Positions 23,773-36,789 of a stretch of 64,000 bases of DNA are shown piece by piece. The stretch is from contig NC_060017.1 in assembly GCF_021134715.1 (NCBI RefSeq), positions 1,488,001-1,552,000 of the forward strand. The letters are read 5' to 3'. Position numbers and translations under genes: made by a program. The number at the start of each line of letters is the position of its first letter. The stretch's first letter is position 1. The notes under the pieces are model-generated. The model saw only the letters and a program-made list of their open reading frames with translations, was not told where the DNA came from and did not search any database. Origin of the DNA: Daphnia pulex (Eukaryota; Arthropoda; Branchiopoda; Diplostraca; Daphniidae).

Positions 23773-25054
23773 TTGAGACTTTCCAATGGCTTTCTCTCCA
23801 CCTAGTCTTCTCGGACTGCTGATTCCCCCGTTATTGGAGCCTTTTCGTTATCAGATTAGACTCGCGCTTACCCCCTTTTTAGTTAACGGTTGTGTCAAAT
23901 GAGTGTTCTGCAGGTCAAGGTGTATACAAATACCTCTCAAATTGATTTATATTCTTTATAGGTAACCAATTCATTTAGTGAATTGTAAAAAAATACGAAC
24001 ATTGTCCTACAAAAGTTTTGACTTTGTTTACCGAATTTGTTAATTTTAAGTGAAACCATAATACCAAAAGAAACCAAACATTGCAAAAAAAAAACTGGCT
24101 GGGGCTATATTAATTTATTTGTCACTTATGAACAAAAAAAGAAAGTGCAAAAAAGAGCGTAAGAAAATACATAGTATGATATACAATTTTTAGTTGATTT
24201 TTTTTTTTGCTTCATTGATGAGTCGCCACGTTTGAATTAATAATGAGTTCAAAAGTATTCAAAGCCCCACAGACGGATAGAAGATGAAAATATCCCTACC
24301 ATACCCCACGAAAAAAAAAACGACACGCACGTTTTCCATGCACTTGATGAAAAAAGCTTGACATTCCAAGAAGGAAAATTTTCTGTTTACTCAACAATAA
24401 GTTTTACAAAAAGAGAATTGCTATTTTGGCATCGCAAAAGCCAATAAGAAATTGCTCGGTAATATTCTACATCTACGAGCATCAAGCAAAAAACTTCTAT
24501 CACACCAAAGATTCTCAAACATTTTGAGATGTTATCTATGTGAAAGGTTGATGTTTCCCCAAAGACAGCGTTAATGAAAAAAAAAAAATACGATATGCCC
24601 GGAACCGAACATTTTTTTCTGAAGGACAAACTGAAATAAGTCCACATTTCTTATCCAGAAATTGAAGAGGGAAATAGAGTAAGGAAAAAATTCACACACG
24701 GAAAGTGAAATAACTAAATTAAAGCGGCCTTCGATCGCACCGTTGGGAAATGGATAAATCAAAATGAATTCGCGTGATGGTTTCGTTAGGTGTGGGCTTT
24801 GTTTTGCAAACACGAGAAAAGGAAAGTTTACACCCCACCCAAAGGCACACTACTTCACTGGAGTCCTGTATTTTTTTAAATTTTTTTTTCAAGAATTGTT
24901 TCTTATTTTACGTCTGTTTGAATTTGATAAATCTGGAAAAGTTTGGGCAGACTTTTTTTGTAAGAGTAAACTAACCAACTTTCATTATTCCGCGTTTTGT
25001 ACTCGTGTTTCCTTTTCAGGTTGAATTGTTTCTCTCTTAGTCGGGGGTTCCTTC
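23773..25054. other. 3' UTRs and intergenic sequence, RhoGAP68F / LARP1
   Basis: 1.28 kb between convergent stop codons, with A- and T-runs. Several short frames occur on both strands but none shows splice borders or family resemblance. Long 3' UTRs are the simplest reading; LARP1 3' UTRs are long in other animals. Confidence 0.4.
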
Positions 25055-28000
25055 CTAAGCGGTCGAATTATCGGTAAAGCTCTGTGAACGGGTTCTTCGA
25101 CTGGTGGTCTTCGCGACAGTCACAGTCTTGGCTGTTGGCTCGTCAGAAGAGCCATGTACAATCCGGCCAGAGCCATACCTTTTTGTCATTTGATGATGAA
25201 ATGATTGCTTAGTGAATCGGCGTGCATCACCTAAACTTTCTGATTCCGATCGTTTTCGGTTGCCAAGTGACTATTAATAATAATTAAAAAAAAAAATCGC
25301 AATTTAGTTATTGTAGGTATTTAAGAAAGAAAACTAATAATTATTACCTTGGATCTACGTTGATCGGGAGGCTGGACAACACGAAAATCTTCAATAGTTT
25401 TAAACTTGGACAAATACTCCTGAAGCTTGGGGTCGACCGAGAGTTTTTTTCCGTTTTTGTAGTACTTCAAAAAGGCCCAGAACTTCTCAAGACCGTAGAG
25501 TTGACCCGTTTCATAATCACGAATAGTTTCTTCTTGGAAGACTTGATAGAGTTCGTTGCGATAGTGCTTTTCCAACCCATACGAAAAGTAACGGAATAGA
25601 CATTCCAGCCCGTAGCGATATCCGGCAGCTGCGTCTTCTAGAGCCAGACGACGGAATTCATCAAACATTTTCCGGTTAAAGTTAGCACGAAGGAAAAACG
25701 ACCAGAAACGGAAAAGCGTATTCATTTCTGGTGATTGGCCAACTCCAACGCGTTTACGCTCTACAAAATGAAAAGACCGTTAACAAAACAGATGTTTTAA
25801 AAAAATATATAAATGATAAATTTTACCTTTGAGACAACGGGCTCGGTAGCGCGTGTACACTTGTTGCGTAAAACCATTTTCCTTGAGCAGTGCGTGTGAT
25901 GGATGTTGGAAACTGGGTAGCGACTGCGGTGTACTACCGTAACTACCCGCTATCGAACTCTTTTCTGCCGGACTAGTGCCCAGTTCACAGCTTCCGACAC
26001 TCGTCGTCCGTACTCTGTGTTCCTTTGAATCCACGACCCAGCTAAGATTGGAAACGGGGTAAAATTTTAACAATATTACTACATCAGAAAATTTTATTTT
26101 AATTACCCGACGTGGCATTCTACCGGAGGATTGTCACCGTGTCTCGTCTTCCTTTTACGCGGTGTGCGTTCATCAAAGCTGATTGGATCCGTTTTCGTGA
26201 CTGGATAGAAACGTGGCACCTGATGACGAGAAAAAAAAAACAGTTAAATTAAAAATCTCACGATTTTGTGTGTACAACTAATACTTCATGTTTTCTCCCT
26301 CTTCCTCGGTTAGGCATCGAAGATACTTTAAGGGAAGGTGGGGGTGGTGGAGGAGGTTGAGGAATATCCTGTTTCTGTGATTTGGGCACTATCTTTTCGA
26401 AATCCTCACGCGATATCAGATTTACAGTCTAAAGATCATCAAAACAGTTAAAATCAGGCTGCAACAAATTACAGACAACTTGGTACTTTGAAAGTGGATG
26501 TGGGATTGACGGACGGGGCCCATTCGTGATCGTTCCACAAGTCCTGCTCATAGTAACGTAACCCATCCTCAATGTGATGAACGAGTTCTTGTGTGATTTT
26601 CGTGCGGGAAGTCCAGTCTCCTGTCCGGTCATATCCTTCGTGTTTGGTTGGTCGCGTACTTTGCGTAACAATCAAAATCTAATAGAAATAGGTTAATACT
26701 ACTATTTATGAAAACATTGATCGAATGTTACTACCTTGTTTATAAAGTCGTCGCCAACTTCGTCATATTCACCATCGTCCGAATCGGACCAATCAGTGGT
26801 AAAAGTATTCTGTTTGACTACTGGCAGAGGACGATCTAATTCCTCATCAAACTGAAAATCCAGCTCTTCCCTATCTTCACCTTTAGCATCATTTACATTT
26901 TTGGGTAGGCAGATGGATGACTGCCTTGAGCGACGACCGACCGACTTTTCATCCGCTGCAATTTCGTAAGGTAAGCCTCCATTTGACGAAGAAACTGAGG
27001 AGTGCCTATCTCTTACGCGGCGTTTAACCTAGGGGTAAACCAATAGAAGAAAAGTCGTATAAAGCAATTGTTTGATTATTAAGATGACCATCTTACCTCC
27101 TTCCATTCATCATCATTTGTTTTAGAAAGACTAGTCTTTGCAATTTCGTTGTTTGTGACTAGAAAAAATAAATGTTATTCCAACAATCTTAGATTTACAA
27201 CAAAAAGTTGCAAACCTTCAGATTTAGTTGATTCGATTTTCGTTGGTTTGGTTTTAGACGGTTCAATTTTGGTTGCTTCAGTTGTAGTCACTTCGACTTT
27301 GGCAGGCTCAGCTGTTGTAGTTTTGGTTGTTTCAATATTTACAGGTTTCTCTATATGACTTTCTCCTACAGATGCCGGTGTAGTTTCTTGTTGTGGTTCT
27401 TCAATCTTAACGGTTTCAGGAAGAATAGGCCATTTTTCCGGATCGTTGATAGTTCGAACCTTTTAAAGAAATATAATTAAACAAATACCATTAATTACTG
27501 TAATCAAGTTAACAAACCTTGACTAAATCCTTGATTTTTAACACAGTTGATTGTTGAAGCGCTTGTATAACTAAACTGACATCCTGTGTGAGTGCCTGGA
27601 CGCGATGGAAAGACGCAATAAGCGAAATAGGAAGGTACCCTTCCGTGTCCATTTTACGACGTAAAAAGAAGTCCCTTTGTAAATTGTCTTCACTGAAGTA
27701 GTATTCTCTATCATAAATAAATCACGTATGAAATGTGTGTTAGAAGAAACAAAAAGATAAAATGTCTTTCTCTTACACTTGTTTTCTGACAAGATCTTTT
27801 ACAACTGATGCGTCTCCAACCGCTTTTGAATGCGGTTGCAGAGCTGCGGGTACGAGAAGTGCTACGTTGGTAGGAACGTGACCTAGCCCAACGCCTCCGA
27901 CGGCCATGCCAACAAACGGAGTTACAAATGGCGAATCTTGAGTGCCGTAGTCTGCCAATCCAGCTGAGAAGATGGGTGCCATAAAATCGGAATATTCGAT

Positions 28001-29959
28001 AATTCCGTCACCATGCTGTGTCGATCGCGAGCGGCCAAGCGCATTGCCACGGGATCGATGACGTCCTCGACTGGCGCGGCCAGGACCAGACATTCCACGG
28101 TTATTTCTTTGAGGAGCACCAGATTCTACTGCTTCCCCATTCAATCGTTTTTCTTTGACTTCTCCTATTAAATGCAAAAATAATTATAAATATGGTCAAT
28201 AAATGAAACGATTAGCAAACAAAAACCTTTTGCAACACTTTTCCGTCCATCTTGAGCAGAATTGTTAGAAACATCTTTTGGCGAACGGGTTGATTTGTTT
28301 TTCTGAGACTTAGGTCGAACAGAGGGCGGCTCAATGTCCAGAGGGACCCAACGTGGTTTAGGTCCTGTTAATATGAAACTTAATTATTGAAAAACGGCGC
28401 AATAGTAATCAAATGATAATATACCTTTCTTCTTCTTGTCAGCGCGATTTTCTTTATTTTCCACTCCACGTTTGTCTTTATTATTAAGGGCTGCATTATT
28501 AGGGCTCGACTGAGTTGTCTTTTTCTCTGTTTTTCTAGTCAAAACTGGAGGTGGTTGGGTTTCTTCATCCGAGCTGACAATTTCTCCTTCCTCCAACTCC
28601 TCTCCAGTGGATCGACGAACGTTTTTTTTGGGAGTAGCGGGTTTGTCGACGCGGCTCTGAATTTCTGGTTTCTTCTTAACTTGGTCATTCTCGACAATTT
28701 CACCTTCTTCTATCTCTTCCACAATGACCTGATATTTCAATTGTATTAAATTCCATGCTATGATTTGACAGGAAACATTAAGCACAATACCTCATCTGCC
28801 CAGGTGGTGCGAGTCTTGCTGATAACAGAAACGGTAACAACAGTTGGTACTTCCTCTTTCGGACGTACGACTGCAGCTGCAACGGCAGCCTCGCCCAAGG
28901 TTGGCCAGTCTCCAACGTCACTGAAATCGCTAGCCTGATTACGATGTCATTATAAAAATCAAAGCAATGAAAACGTGATTACAAATCCGGCTATTTTAAA
29001 CTAACAAATTCAACTAGACTACGAAAGCAATTTTTAGAAATAACCTAATCTTTCAACTAGGTCAAATATCCCGAGGCAAATGAAATAGATCAGTTTTCCC
29101 CTTCTCCACCCATTTTCAGACCGCACTATATGCGACACTTTGTTCTGCAAAGGGAGAGGGATGGGTTTTAATCTTGCCGGAGGCCATCATTCTTTTTCGC
29201 TTCGTATGAATTGTAACGGAGTTTTACTGAAGAAAGTAACACGTGGTCTCGCTACGTTGCCTACTAAAATCACGTTTAAGGAACCCGATCCCTTTTTAAA
29301 ACTTGGACTTTTGAACATATTATCTTATCCTAGCCTAGATGTGTTTTTACTTTAACAAGACGAAACATCATAAGAGCTTGCTCCGGTTCGGCCACACGTA
29401 CCTTGACATTGATTTTCCTCCTATCCATAACGTTGGCCTTAACAACTGTGGGTTGCTGCTGTCTCTGCTGCTGGAGTGGTCTCCCTATGAAATAAACAAT
29501 TAATTACATTTTGCATATCCACATATAAAAAGAACATTTCTCAGTTTTGTCACTCTTCTCACAAGTGGCCATTTGGCATCTATTGCCATGGACACCTGTG
29601 TTTACACACAGACATACATAAATGGGGAATGAGCACAAGCAAATAGGTCTCAATGCCTTACCTAAGAAATGACGTGCTGATGGCTTCAGTGGACCACCTT
29701 GCTGTGGACCATTTCGGTTGACAGTCCAGGGATTTACTTTTGGAATTGGGGCTTCAATAAACTTGGGCTTATTCTCGTTTTCTTCCTTCATTACATCTTC
29801 GGCAGATTTTTCAGTGGAGCAGGAATTTTCATCATTGGTTTCGGGATTCTTGTTAGAGATTGCTTGACAAGTGGATCCATTCTCTCGAGAGTCGCTTAGG
29901 GCCTCTTTGGGATTGACGGAAGGTGAATCGACAGCAATTGACTCTGTTAAGGCCGCCAT
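25055..29959 (-). CDS. larp: La-related protein 1 (LARP1)
   Basis: RNA-binding protein that controls stability and translation of 5'TOP mRNAs downstream of TORC1; its DM15 region binds the cap and adjacent pyrimidines. Sixteen exons: 29662-29959, 29402-29484, 28791-28934, 28425-28728, 28227-28364, 27777-28164, 27518-27707, 27216-27459, 27097-27158, 26735-27028, 26487-26678, 26285-26428, 26107-26219, 25827-26041, 25348-25760, 25055-25270; 1145 residues. N-terminal PKVNPWT, then [11 protein letters not shown], the La motif at about 440-515 ([20 protein letters not shown]), an acidic middle, and three DM15 repeats in the C-terminal quarter ([49 protein letters not shown]). The start [14 protein letters not shown] has the context atcATGGCGG. 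Confidence 0.95.
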
Positions 29960-31141
29960 GATTATTTTACGTCTTAGCCAACTGGCCTTGCTGACACGTG
30001 TGGATTCCAATTAGCAGTCACAAATGATCTAGTTATGCGGATCGCGATAAATAACTTGCAATAACGTTTACATACACACAAATGTTCTATGACTCGTCAT
30101 AATCCATCCGATGGATCACTACGAGTTTTCTTCCCTTCACTTGTAAATGAGATGAGGAATAGAGAGCGTGACAAAAACTGACACGCGGAAAACAACACAA
30201 GTCCATATGCACAGCACAGACAGATACTTACGTTTCCCTATTTCGCCGTGTGAGGGCTGCCAAACACATGTGTTCGAGAACCGACAGGGTTTTGAGACAC
30301 GATTCCCTGCTAACTTTATTATTTCTCTCTTTATTTTTTGCCTTAAGAAATGCATGATAATTAGTTTTTAATACTTTAGTGCTACATAACATGATTCTTC
30401 AGTAGTAATATACAATCTTAATTATTTTTCAATTTGTACATCTGGAAACCCTGACGAGCTCCCACGGAATAAATTGCGGAAGATGGAAAGCGGATGTCTA
30501 CTTGTCAATAAAAAGTTAGAAAATACTTTTTAACGTTTTAATTTTACACGAATCTAAGAAAATGACTAAAGATTTCAATTGCTTCATATTTTATTAACGT
30601 CACTCAAACTTCCTTCTTTCAATATGCGTCGAAAATTAATGATTTAAAATCGTAAATTAAAGCTTGCTGTAAAATAGATTAGATGTGCCTTGAATTGCCA
30701 TGAAGTGTAAAATTAAAATTTATTTAAAAATTAAAGCAAACATCTTAAAAGTTGGAATAAACTATAATTTTAGAAAACTATTTTTTTAAAGAAATGGCAT
30801 CAACGAAAAAAAGAGGCTAGCCCGGCTCTTGATGGGCGCATCAACGATCTCATTCAGCTTGGCACCGTCGCCAACAACTTTGACCAAGAAGAGGCTTCTA
30901 CTGTTGGTCGTTCTTTTCGGATTCTTTTTGGCACGATATTTTCCAAGACTGCTCGTTGCAGAGGAAACCCGAGGTAAGAAATAGTTATTTATCTATTTTC
31001 ATCTGAGAAACTACCTTCTTCTTATTGTAAGGAATTGCTTATTAAGAATCTCCTATTTATTTCGAATCCTATTTTGCCAGTCGACTTGAGGTACGATTGT
31101 ATTAATCTATATTATTCTTGTTCCTTCTACAGGCCGCAAAG
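29960..31141. promoter_or_regulatory. Divergent LARP1 / RpL9 upstream region with a probable RpL9 leader exon
   Basis: 1.18 kb between opposed starts. 30786-30973 is a sequence island with fewer stops than its surroundings, preceded by a T-run/AAAG acceptor-like site and ending in a strong plus-strand donor (cccgag|gtaag at 30974). Splicing to the acceptor at 31131-31132 would make it a 5' leader exon of RpL9 with a 159-bp intron. It is open in frames on both strands, so a gene fragment cannot be excluded. No TOP-like start site could be fixed. Confidence 0.35.
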
Positions 31142-31885
31142 ATGAAGCAGATTTTGGTGTCTCAAACCGTCAAAGTTCAGGAGGGTGTTACTGTTAAAGT
31201 AAATGCCAGGCGAGTTACCGTTGTCGGCCCGCGCGGCAAGTTGACCCGAGACTTCAAACATTTGGCACTTGATATGCAGGTAACGATTTTTTTCCTTGTT
31301 AAATGGTATGCCGGGTTCTAATCTATTCTTTCCACAGATGATTTCCAAGGATGAACTCCAGGTCAATAAGTGGTTCGGTAAAAAGAAGGAAATCGCTGCC
31401 GTCAGGACTGTGTGCTCTCATGTTTCTAACATGATCAGAGGAGTCACCAAGGTATAATTTGAATACTTGTTAGAGTGACAGGTCATGTAACTCAGGTTAT
31501 ATTCATAGGGATTTGAGTACAAAATGAGAGCAGTCTATGCCCATTTCCCCATTAATTGTGTCACATCTGAGAACAACACCATCATTGAGATCCGTAACTT
31601 CTTGGGTGAAAAGTTCATCAGGAAAGTAAAGATGATGAAGGGAGTCACTGTTGTCAACTCTCCAGCCCAAAAAGATGAGCTGGTCCTCCAGGGAAATGAC
31701 ATTGAAGCCGTTTCCCAATCAGGTATGCTTACAAGTAAGCTTCTGTTTGTTTACAATACTTATTTGCATCTTTTCTTTTTACAGCTGCATTCATCCAACA
31801 GTGTGTTAAGGTCAAGAACAAGGACATCCGAAAGTTTCTTGATGGCATCTACGTCTCTGAAAAATCAGCTGTAGATAAGGAATGA
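31142..31885 (+). CDS. RpL9: Ribosomal protein L9 (uL6)
   Basis: Large-subunit protein near the sarcin-ricin loop and translation-factor site. Four exons: 31142-31279, 31338-31451, 31509-31722, 31785-31885, giving 188 residues (human 192). Starts [18 protein letters not shown]; conserved blocks [43 protein letters not shown] and [17 protein letters not shown] are intact. An acceptor (ctacag) sits 9 bases before the ATG, so the 5' UTR is spliced. Its neighbour LARP1 regulates mRNAs of this class. Confidence 0.97.
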
Positions 31886-32180
31886 AGCGGGTTTTGTACT
31901 GTTTGAGATGGAAACTGAATACACAGTACTTGTGCCTGAATTTTTAGTTATTTTTAATTTTATCTGTCAGAGAACAGAGAGAAATTGTGCTCCACAGTGT
32001 GACTGGGATGGGAATAATCTATTTTGTTACACTAGCAATTTTAATTTAGACTATTAAGGTTTTCAGACTAACAATGTATTTTTGGAACAGAAATCAGAAT
32101 TCAAGAATTTCAAAGGCAGAAAAACCAAGATCATTAAAACTAGAAGTTTAATAATAGTCATTGGGATAGCATTTTTCAGT

Positions 32181-33897
32181 TCAAATTGTTAGTCCAGCTT
32201 GTTGACGACAACGTTCCATCAAGGCGCGAAGCATGAACTGTTTTCGCGACAGAGAGCGCACATTCTTAAGAAAAACATCAAGCTCGATGACCCCTCTTCT
32301 CAATCCTTCTCCTAAATAGTATATGGCATCCTCTGTTGCTGCCTCTTCGGCATAGGCATTGAGTAATCTAGATAGATTACATTTAATTGTAATGACTTGA
32401 TAAATAATTCTTCGAATATGTCAACTTACTGTTTGTAAATCGGTGCCGTAGTGACAACAGCTTCGTCGACATCAAAATTTTTATCCTGAGATTTAAGTTT
32501 TCCCAAAGAGTCTTCTAGTTCGGAATTTCGTTCTTTTAGCGATGCGATGCTACGTTCAACTTCGTTCTTTAATTAAAATAAAATAGTAATAATGGGTGAA
32601 TGTTCAATAGGAAATCTTTAAAAATTCTACTTGTTCTTGGTCAAGCCGTCTTCCGAGATCTTCCAATTTACTCTGCCCCATGCGCAATTCATTTTCTGTC
32701 TTTTTCAACGTCTCAATTTCAGCTTGAGCTTGGGCGAAGATCTCACTTAGTCTTCTTCGAACCTGAAAAACAATAACGGTATTAATGGCACTTTGTACCA
32801 TGACACCTGATGAATATTCTAATTCTATACCTTGTCTTCAACTGCAGACAGCAACGAAGCTCGAATGTGGTCTTCAGATATGGTTCCAGTAGACTGTGCA
32901 TTGGGTACACCTGCCGGGGTTGGATAAGGAGGGTACGCTGCTGAACTGGTGATGGTTCCTGGAGCAGGCGGGTACGGTGGGTATCCCCCCGAATAAGATG
33001 GGTAAGAAGTAGAAGCTGGTCCATTCACAGGTGGATATGGCGGATATGGGGTAGCAGGGGGGTAGGCGGTGGCAGATGTCGGGTAAGGTGGATAACCTGG
33101 AATTTATTTCTTCACGTGAGCAAAAGCATTTTAAACAAATCAACCATAAATACTACCTGCCAAGGATCCTGGATATGCTGCAGCAGGATTGCTTGGTGGT
33201 TGCCCAGCCACTGAATAGACAGGGGGCTGTTCACCAAAGATAATAATCATCACTTGCACTAGGGCAACAAGATCTGATTCATTCTGTTGATGAAATGATT
33301 AATCATTAGAATACAAGTCTGGCATGAGTAGGACTATAAACTAACTTACAGGTGACCATACATGGAGGTATGGCATGTAAACTTTTCCATTATGATCAAC
33401 ATGCTTGGAAATTCTCAACCTCATGTCTGATGTTGGTCTGACAAATACCATTGGAGCATTGACTGGATGGGTCTCTAGCAACCAAAGAGCCACAGGAATA
33501 TTGTAATCACTTCCTAAAAGATCAAGAAGTGGGTTATTTCATTTCAATGAACACATGAATAATGGTGTACCTTTGTAATGAACTGGAATTGTCCCTCCTA
33601 GACAAAGCAGTTGCTTTGAAGCACCATCATTGAAAACTGTCAAGACAAATGAACAAAGACGATTATTGTAAAGACAAAAGTGGAAAAGATAATACAACAC
33701 CATTTTATACCAAATGTCTCCACTTTAGGCTGTAATCCTCTATAGTGCTGAAGTAAATTCTGAACATCTCGCTTGGCTTTTTCAGGATTCTTATAATACT
33801 GTAAATAAGAAAGAACATGTCAAAATCATTGCCCAAGTTGCGACATCATTGATTCGGATTTCACCTTCTGTAAGTGCGAGCTTACGTACGAATCCAT
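32181..33897 (-). CDS. TSG101: ESCRT-I subunit TSG101 (UEV domain)
   Basis: ESCRT-I component that sorts ubiquitinated cargo into multivesicular bodies. Nine exons: 33865-33897, 33711-33798, 33571-33636, 33350-33513, 33157-33283, 32831-33096, 32631-32762, 32430-32566, 32181-32367; 399 residues (human 390). The catalytically dead UEV domain (about 1-145) contains GTIPVHYKGSDYNIP and VYMPYLHVWSP and has no active-site cysteine. A Pro/Tyr-rich linker (YPPYP repeats) follows, then GTISEDHIRASLLSAVEDK, a coiled coil, and the C-terminal steadiness box (YYLGEGLRRGVIELDVFLK). The internal PTAP motif of vertebrate TSG101 reads TTAP here. Start MDSYVSSHLQK fits the short UEV N-terminus. Confidence 0.95.
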
Positions 33898-34574
33898 AAG
33901 GAATACCGTTCTGCACTAAGGCAAGCTTTTGTCCAGTCAGTCACTTCTATGCAATTAATCTATTTTCAGAACTGTTAACTCGTTTAATCGAATCAATAAC
34001 AAGAGATCGTATGTAAGCAAAGCAAATTTCTAGATCTGACTCGTCTACTTTTTTTTATGGGAGTTACGTATTGTTGTTTTCGTTTGGTGGCGGCCGGTAG
34101 AGTGCGTTTTAAAAAGTTCAAATTTCCAACACCAGGTGACGCGGACTTTCTTCTTTTGATTTCGCCTAGAGCCACCTGTGACAAGGGGGGAGTGGATCAC
34201 CTGAGACTAAGGGTCCGCAGGTAGCTTCAAGAGAACTTGTTTGAAAAAATTTTGTTCGTTGAAGTTTTCGAGTCTGGCTTGTGTACGGTTTGCCGAAACC
34301 GGGCAATTTTGGCGTGCTTCTTTTTCTACAATTTCACCAATTATCGTTTTGGAACTCGAAGACGTGTTACTGCAATGTCAGGGTGATCAAATTACAGCTT
34401 TGTATTTAATTTCTTAAGGGCATTCCTCAATTTCCAAGACATTGGGGTGTGTAAGAAGTGTGTTTGTGTGTGTGTGTGTGTGCAAGGGCCACAGCCCCAC
34501 CCAGAAATAGCTATAACCACGCCGTCTTCGTCGACAAGTTGTTTTCTTCGTTATTTCGAAGGCCTACACTTCGA
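33898..34574. promoter_or_regulatory. Divergent region TSG101 / Mcr with probable Mcr leader exon
   Basis: Region between the TSG101 start and a consensus donor (tcga|gtaagttt at 34575). The sequence just before that donor is the best candidate for a non-coding first exon of Mcr. A 64-codon basic minus-strand frame at 33993-34184 follows an acceptor-like cacag but begins without ATG and matches nothing known; not called. Confidence 0.35.
34465..34482. repeat. (TG)n microsatellite
   Basis: Nine uninterrupted TG units. Confidence 0.9.
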
Positions 34575-36766
34575 GTAAGTTTTTAATTCTCCATCTGTTT
34601 TTAATCAGTGTGATAATTGTTTGCAATCTTATTTTTAAGTTATTCCTAATAATTTTGTTGAAAATGGCAGCATCTCTCTGTTTTTTTTTCCACGTCGAAT
34701 CCTTACGTTGTTTGGGGGATTTATTTCTAAAAATTTAAGATTGTTTAAGAATCCTTAATAATGTACTTTTCGCCAAGTGGTCCCATAGAAAAGTTTTGTG
34801 AATGCTAGCTGCGGTCGGGTTTCAACAGAGAAAAATACCCAACGTCGTGTACGACGTCTAACCTGAATACTAATCTTCCACGCATCGGCTTCCAATTATT
34901 AGCCGATAAATGCAATGGCTGCTGCTACATATAATCCTTGTCGACATTAGCTTTTTCTCCCTTTGAGGTGCTCTGTCATCATTTATCGTCCCCGATAAAA
35001 ATGTTGAACTTGTATGTTTTTCAATGGGCGGGAAAAGGGAGAGGAGCGTGTTGTTGTGCAATGCGTTCCTCTTGCGTGCTGATCCTGCTGAACGAACGTT
35101 TTAAATACATCAGCAGATGGGTTATGCCGGACGACTAAGCACTGTCTCGCGTGTTTACCACACACAGTTTTTAGTTGTCCAATCAATACGATCCTCGATG
35201 GGAGCCAAACACAAACGAAAATTAAAATGGGATAACACACAGTGGACAGATGTGTCTCTATTGATCTGGGCCTTTTTTTCTTTTTCCAAATAGAAAAAGA
35301 AAAAAAAAATGTGTTTCGGACACTCATCCACTCGAGTGGTAGTCGTGGAACTGCTGGTATAATCCGTCGTGGATGAATAAGGACCCTCCCACGCTAGCCG
35401 GAATAATATATAGTGTTGTTGGGATCATGAAATTCAAGCTAGTCGTATGGGAGGGTCAAGCGCTTTTGTTTGGGTGGGGGGTCACATCGTAACGGACATC
35501 ATGTTCGGTTTTTCGCCCCTATTGTCGTCTCGATGGCTCCTATTCTGCTCCTAGTCGACGCTGAAAAAGAGCAAATGGGGAACTTGTTGTCACGGATCCG
35601 TGGGACTTTTGATCGTCGCCGAATGATTTTGATGATCTGCCCGAAAATATGGCGACAGATGGAACACCCAGTCAAAATGCTGCTGTTTGTTCCAAAACAG
35701 CCGTCGTCGTTACCCCTTTGATGATGGGCGACCAAGAAAAATACTATCTGATCATTCATGCCCATCTGTCGCTATTCATCGGGCGACGTGTCAACTTTTT
35801 CGTGTTGTTGTGGGTGTTGACAGGGACAAAAGTCATCATCATAGCCTGGACTAGAAAAAGAAAAAAGAGAGACCTAACGTCGCGTGCCTCTATTGTTATT
35901 TCCGTCATTAGCCGGCACTCTTGTAATATGCGCTCCAGATGTCCCTTCCCAAAACACCAGCAGACGTGAGGAGAAGAGCGAGTGGTGTAAAACAATCAAG
36001 AACTTGTCAGCAATTTGGCGTTGGGGCTTTTCCACTTTCCGAGAGAATAGAAAAACTATTTAAACTAGTTTAAACGAAACGGCAGGAAATGGCATTCCTT
36101 TTTTTTTGTGTGTGTTAACTGTTTTCGTCTTCTCTCACGATTGAATAGGCCCAAGACGCGCACGTCTCCCGAGGATTTTGCGGAAGAATTTCCTTCTTCT
36201 CGACTTTCGACAATGTTACGACTCCCTTGTTGTCCTTAAAAGTTTCATTTTACCATGTCCTGGGAACTTATCTCCGTTTCCCACCAAAAAGAAGAGAGAG
36301 AGAAAAAAGGCATAATGAAATAATCCCACCAGATTTGGAGCCGAACGAGTCGCGTGCCGGGAATTTTAAACTCAAACGTTGGACAATCCGATGTTAGAGA
36401 AGAAAAAAAGATGGCATTACCAGATAAATCTGTATTCTTAATGCATTTATCTGTCGAATGTTTAGTGGAAATGCAACGTAGCGTGATGCATCGCTCCCAG
36501 CTTCTTTCTTTCTTTCTTTTTTGGCCTTTTTTATCCTCCGTCGAATAAAATTTATGCGTTCGATTCAATAGAGTTTGGCTGGTCACCTTGTATGCTCTGT
36601 GTGATCACTTGACTGTGATTTTCATACTCTCTTTACTATTTCCCATCGTTTTTTTTTTCTCTCCCCGATACGGATATACGGTTTTAACGTGGTCCCCTTC
36701 GTAGTAGGTATCCCAAAAAGTCTTTTGTTATCTCCGGCGCATACAACACCCCATATATATATTTTT

Positions 36767-36789
36767 CACACACACACACACACACACAC
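36767..36789. repeat. (CA)n microsatellite
   Basis: Eleven and a half CA units in the putative Mcr leader intron, next to an AT-dinucleotide run. Confidence 0.9.

Noticed and set aside
33993-34184. 64-codon basic minus-strand frame upstream of TSG101
   Set aside because: Starts at TTG inside an acceptor-like site; no similarity recognised, though a leader exon is possible.
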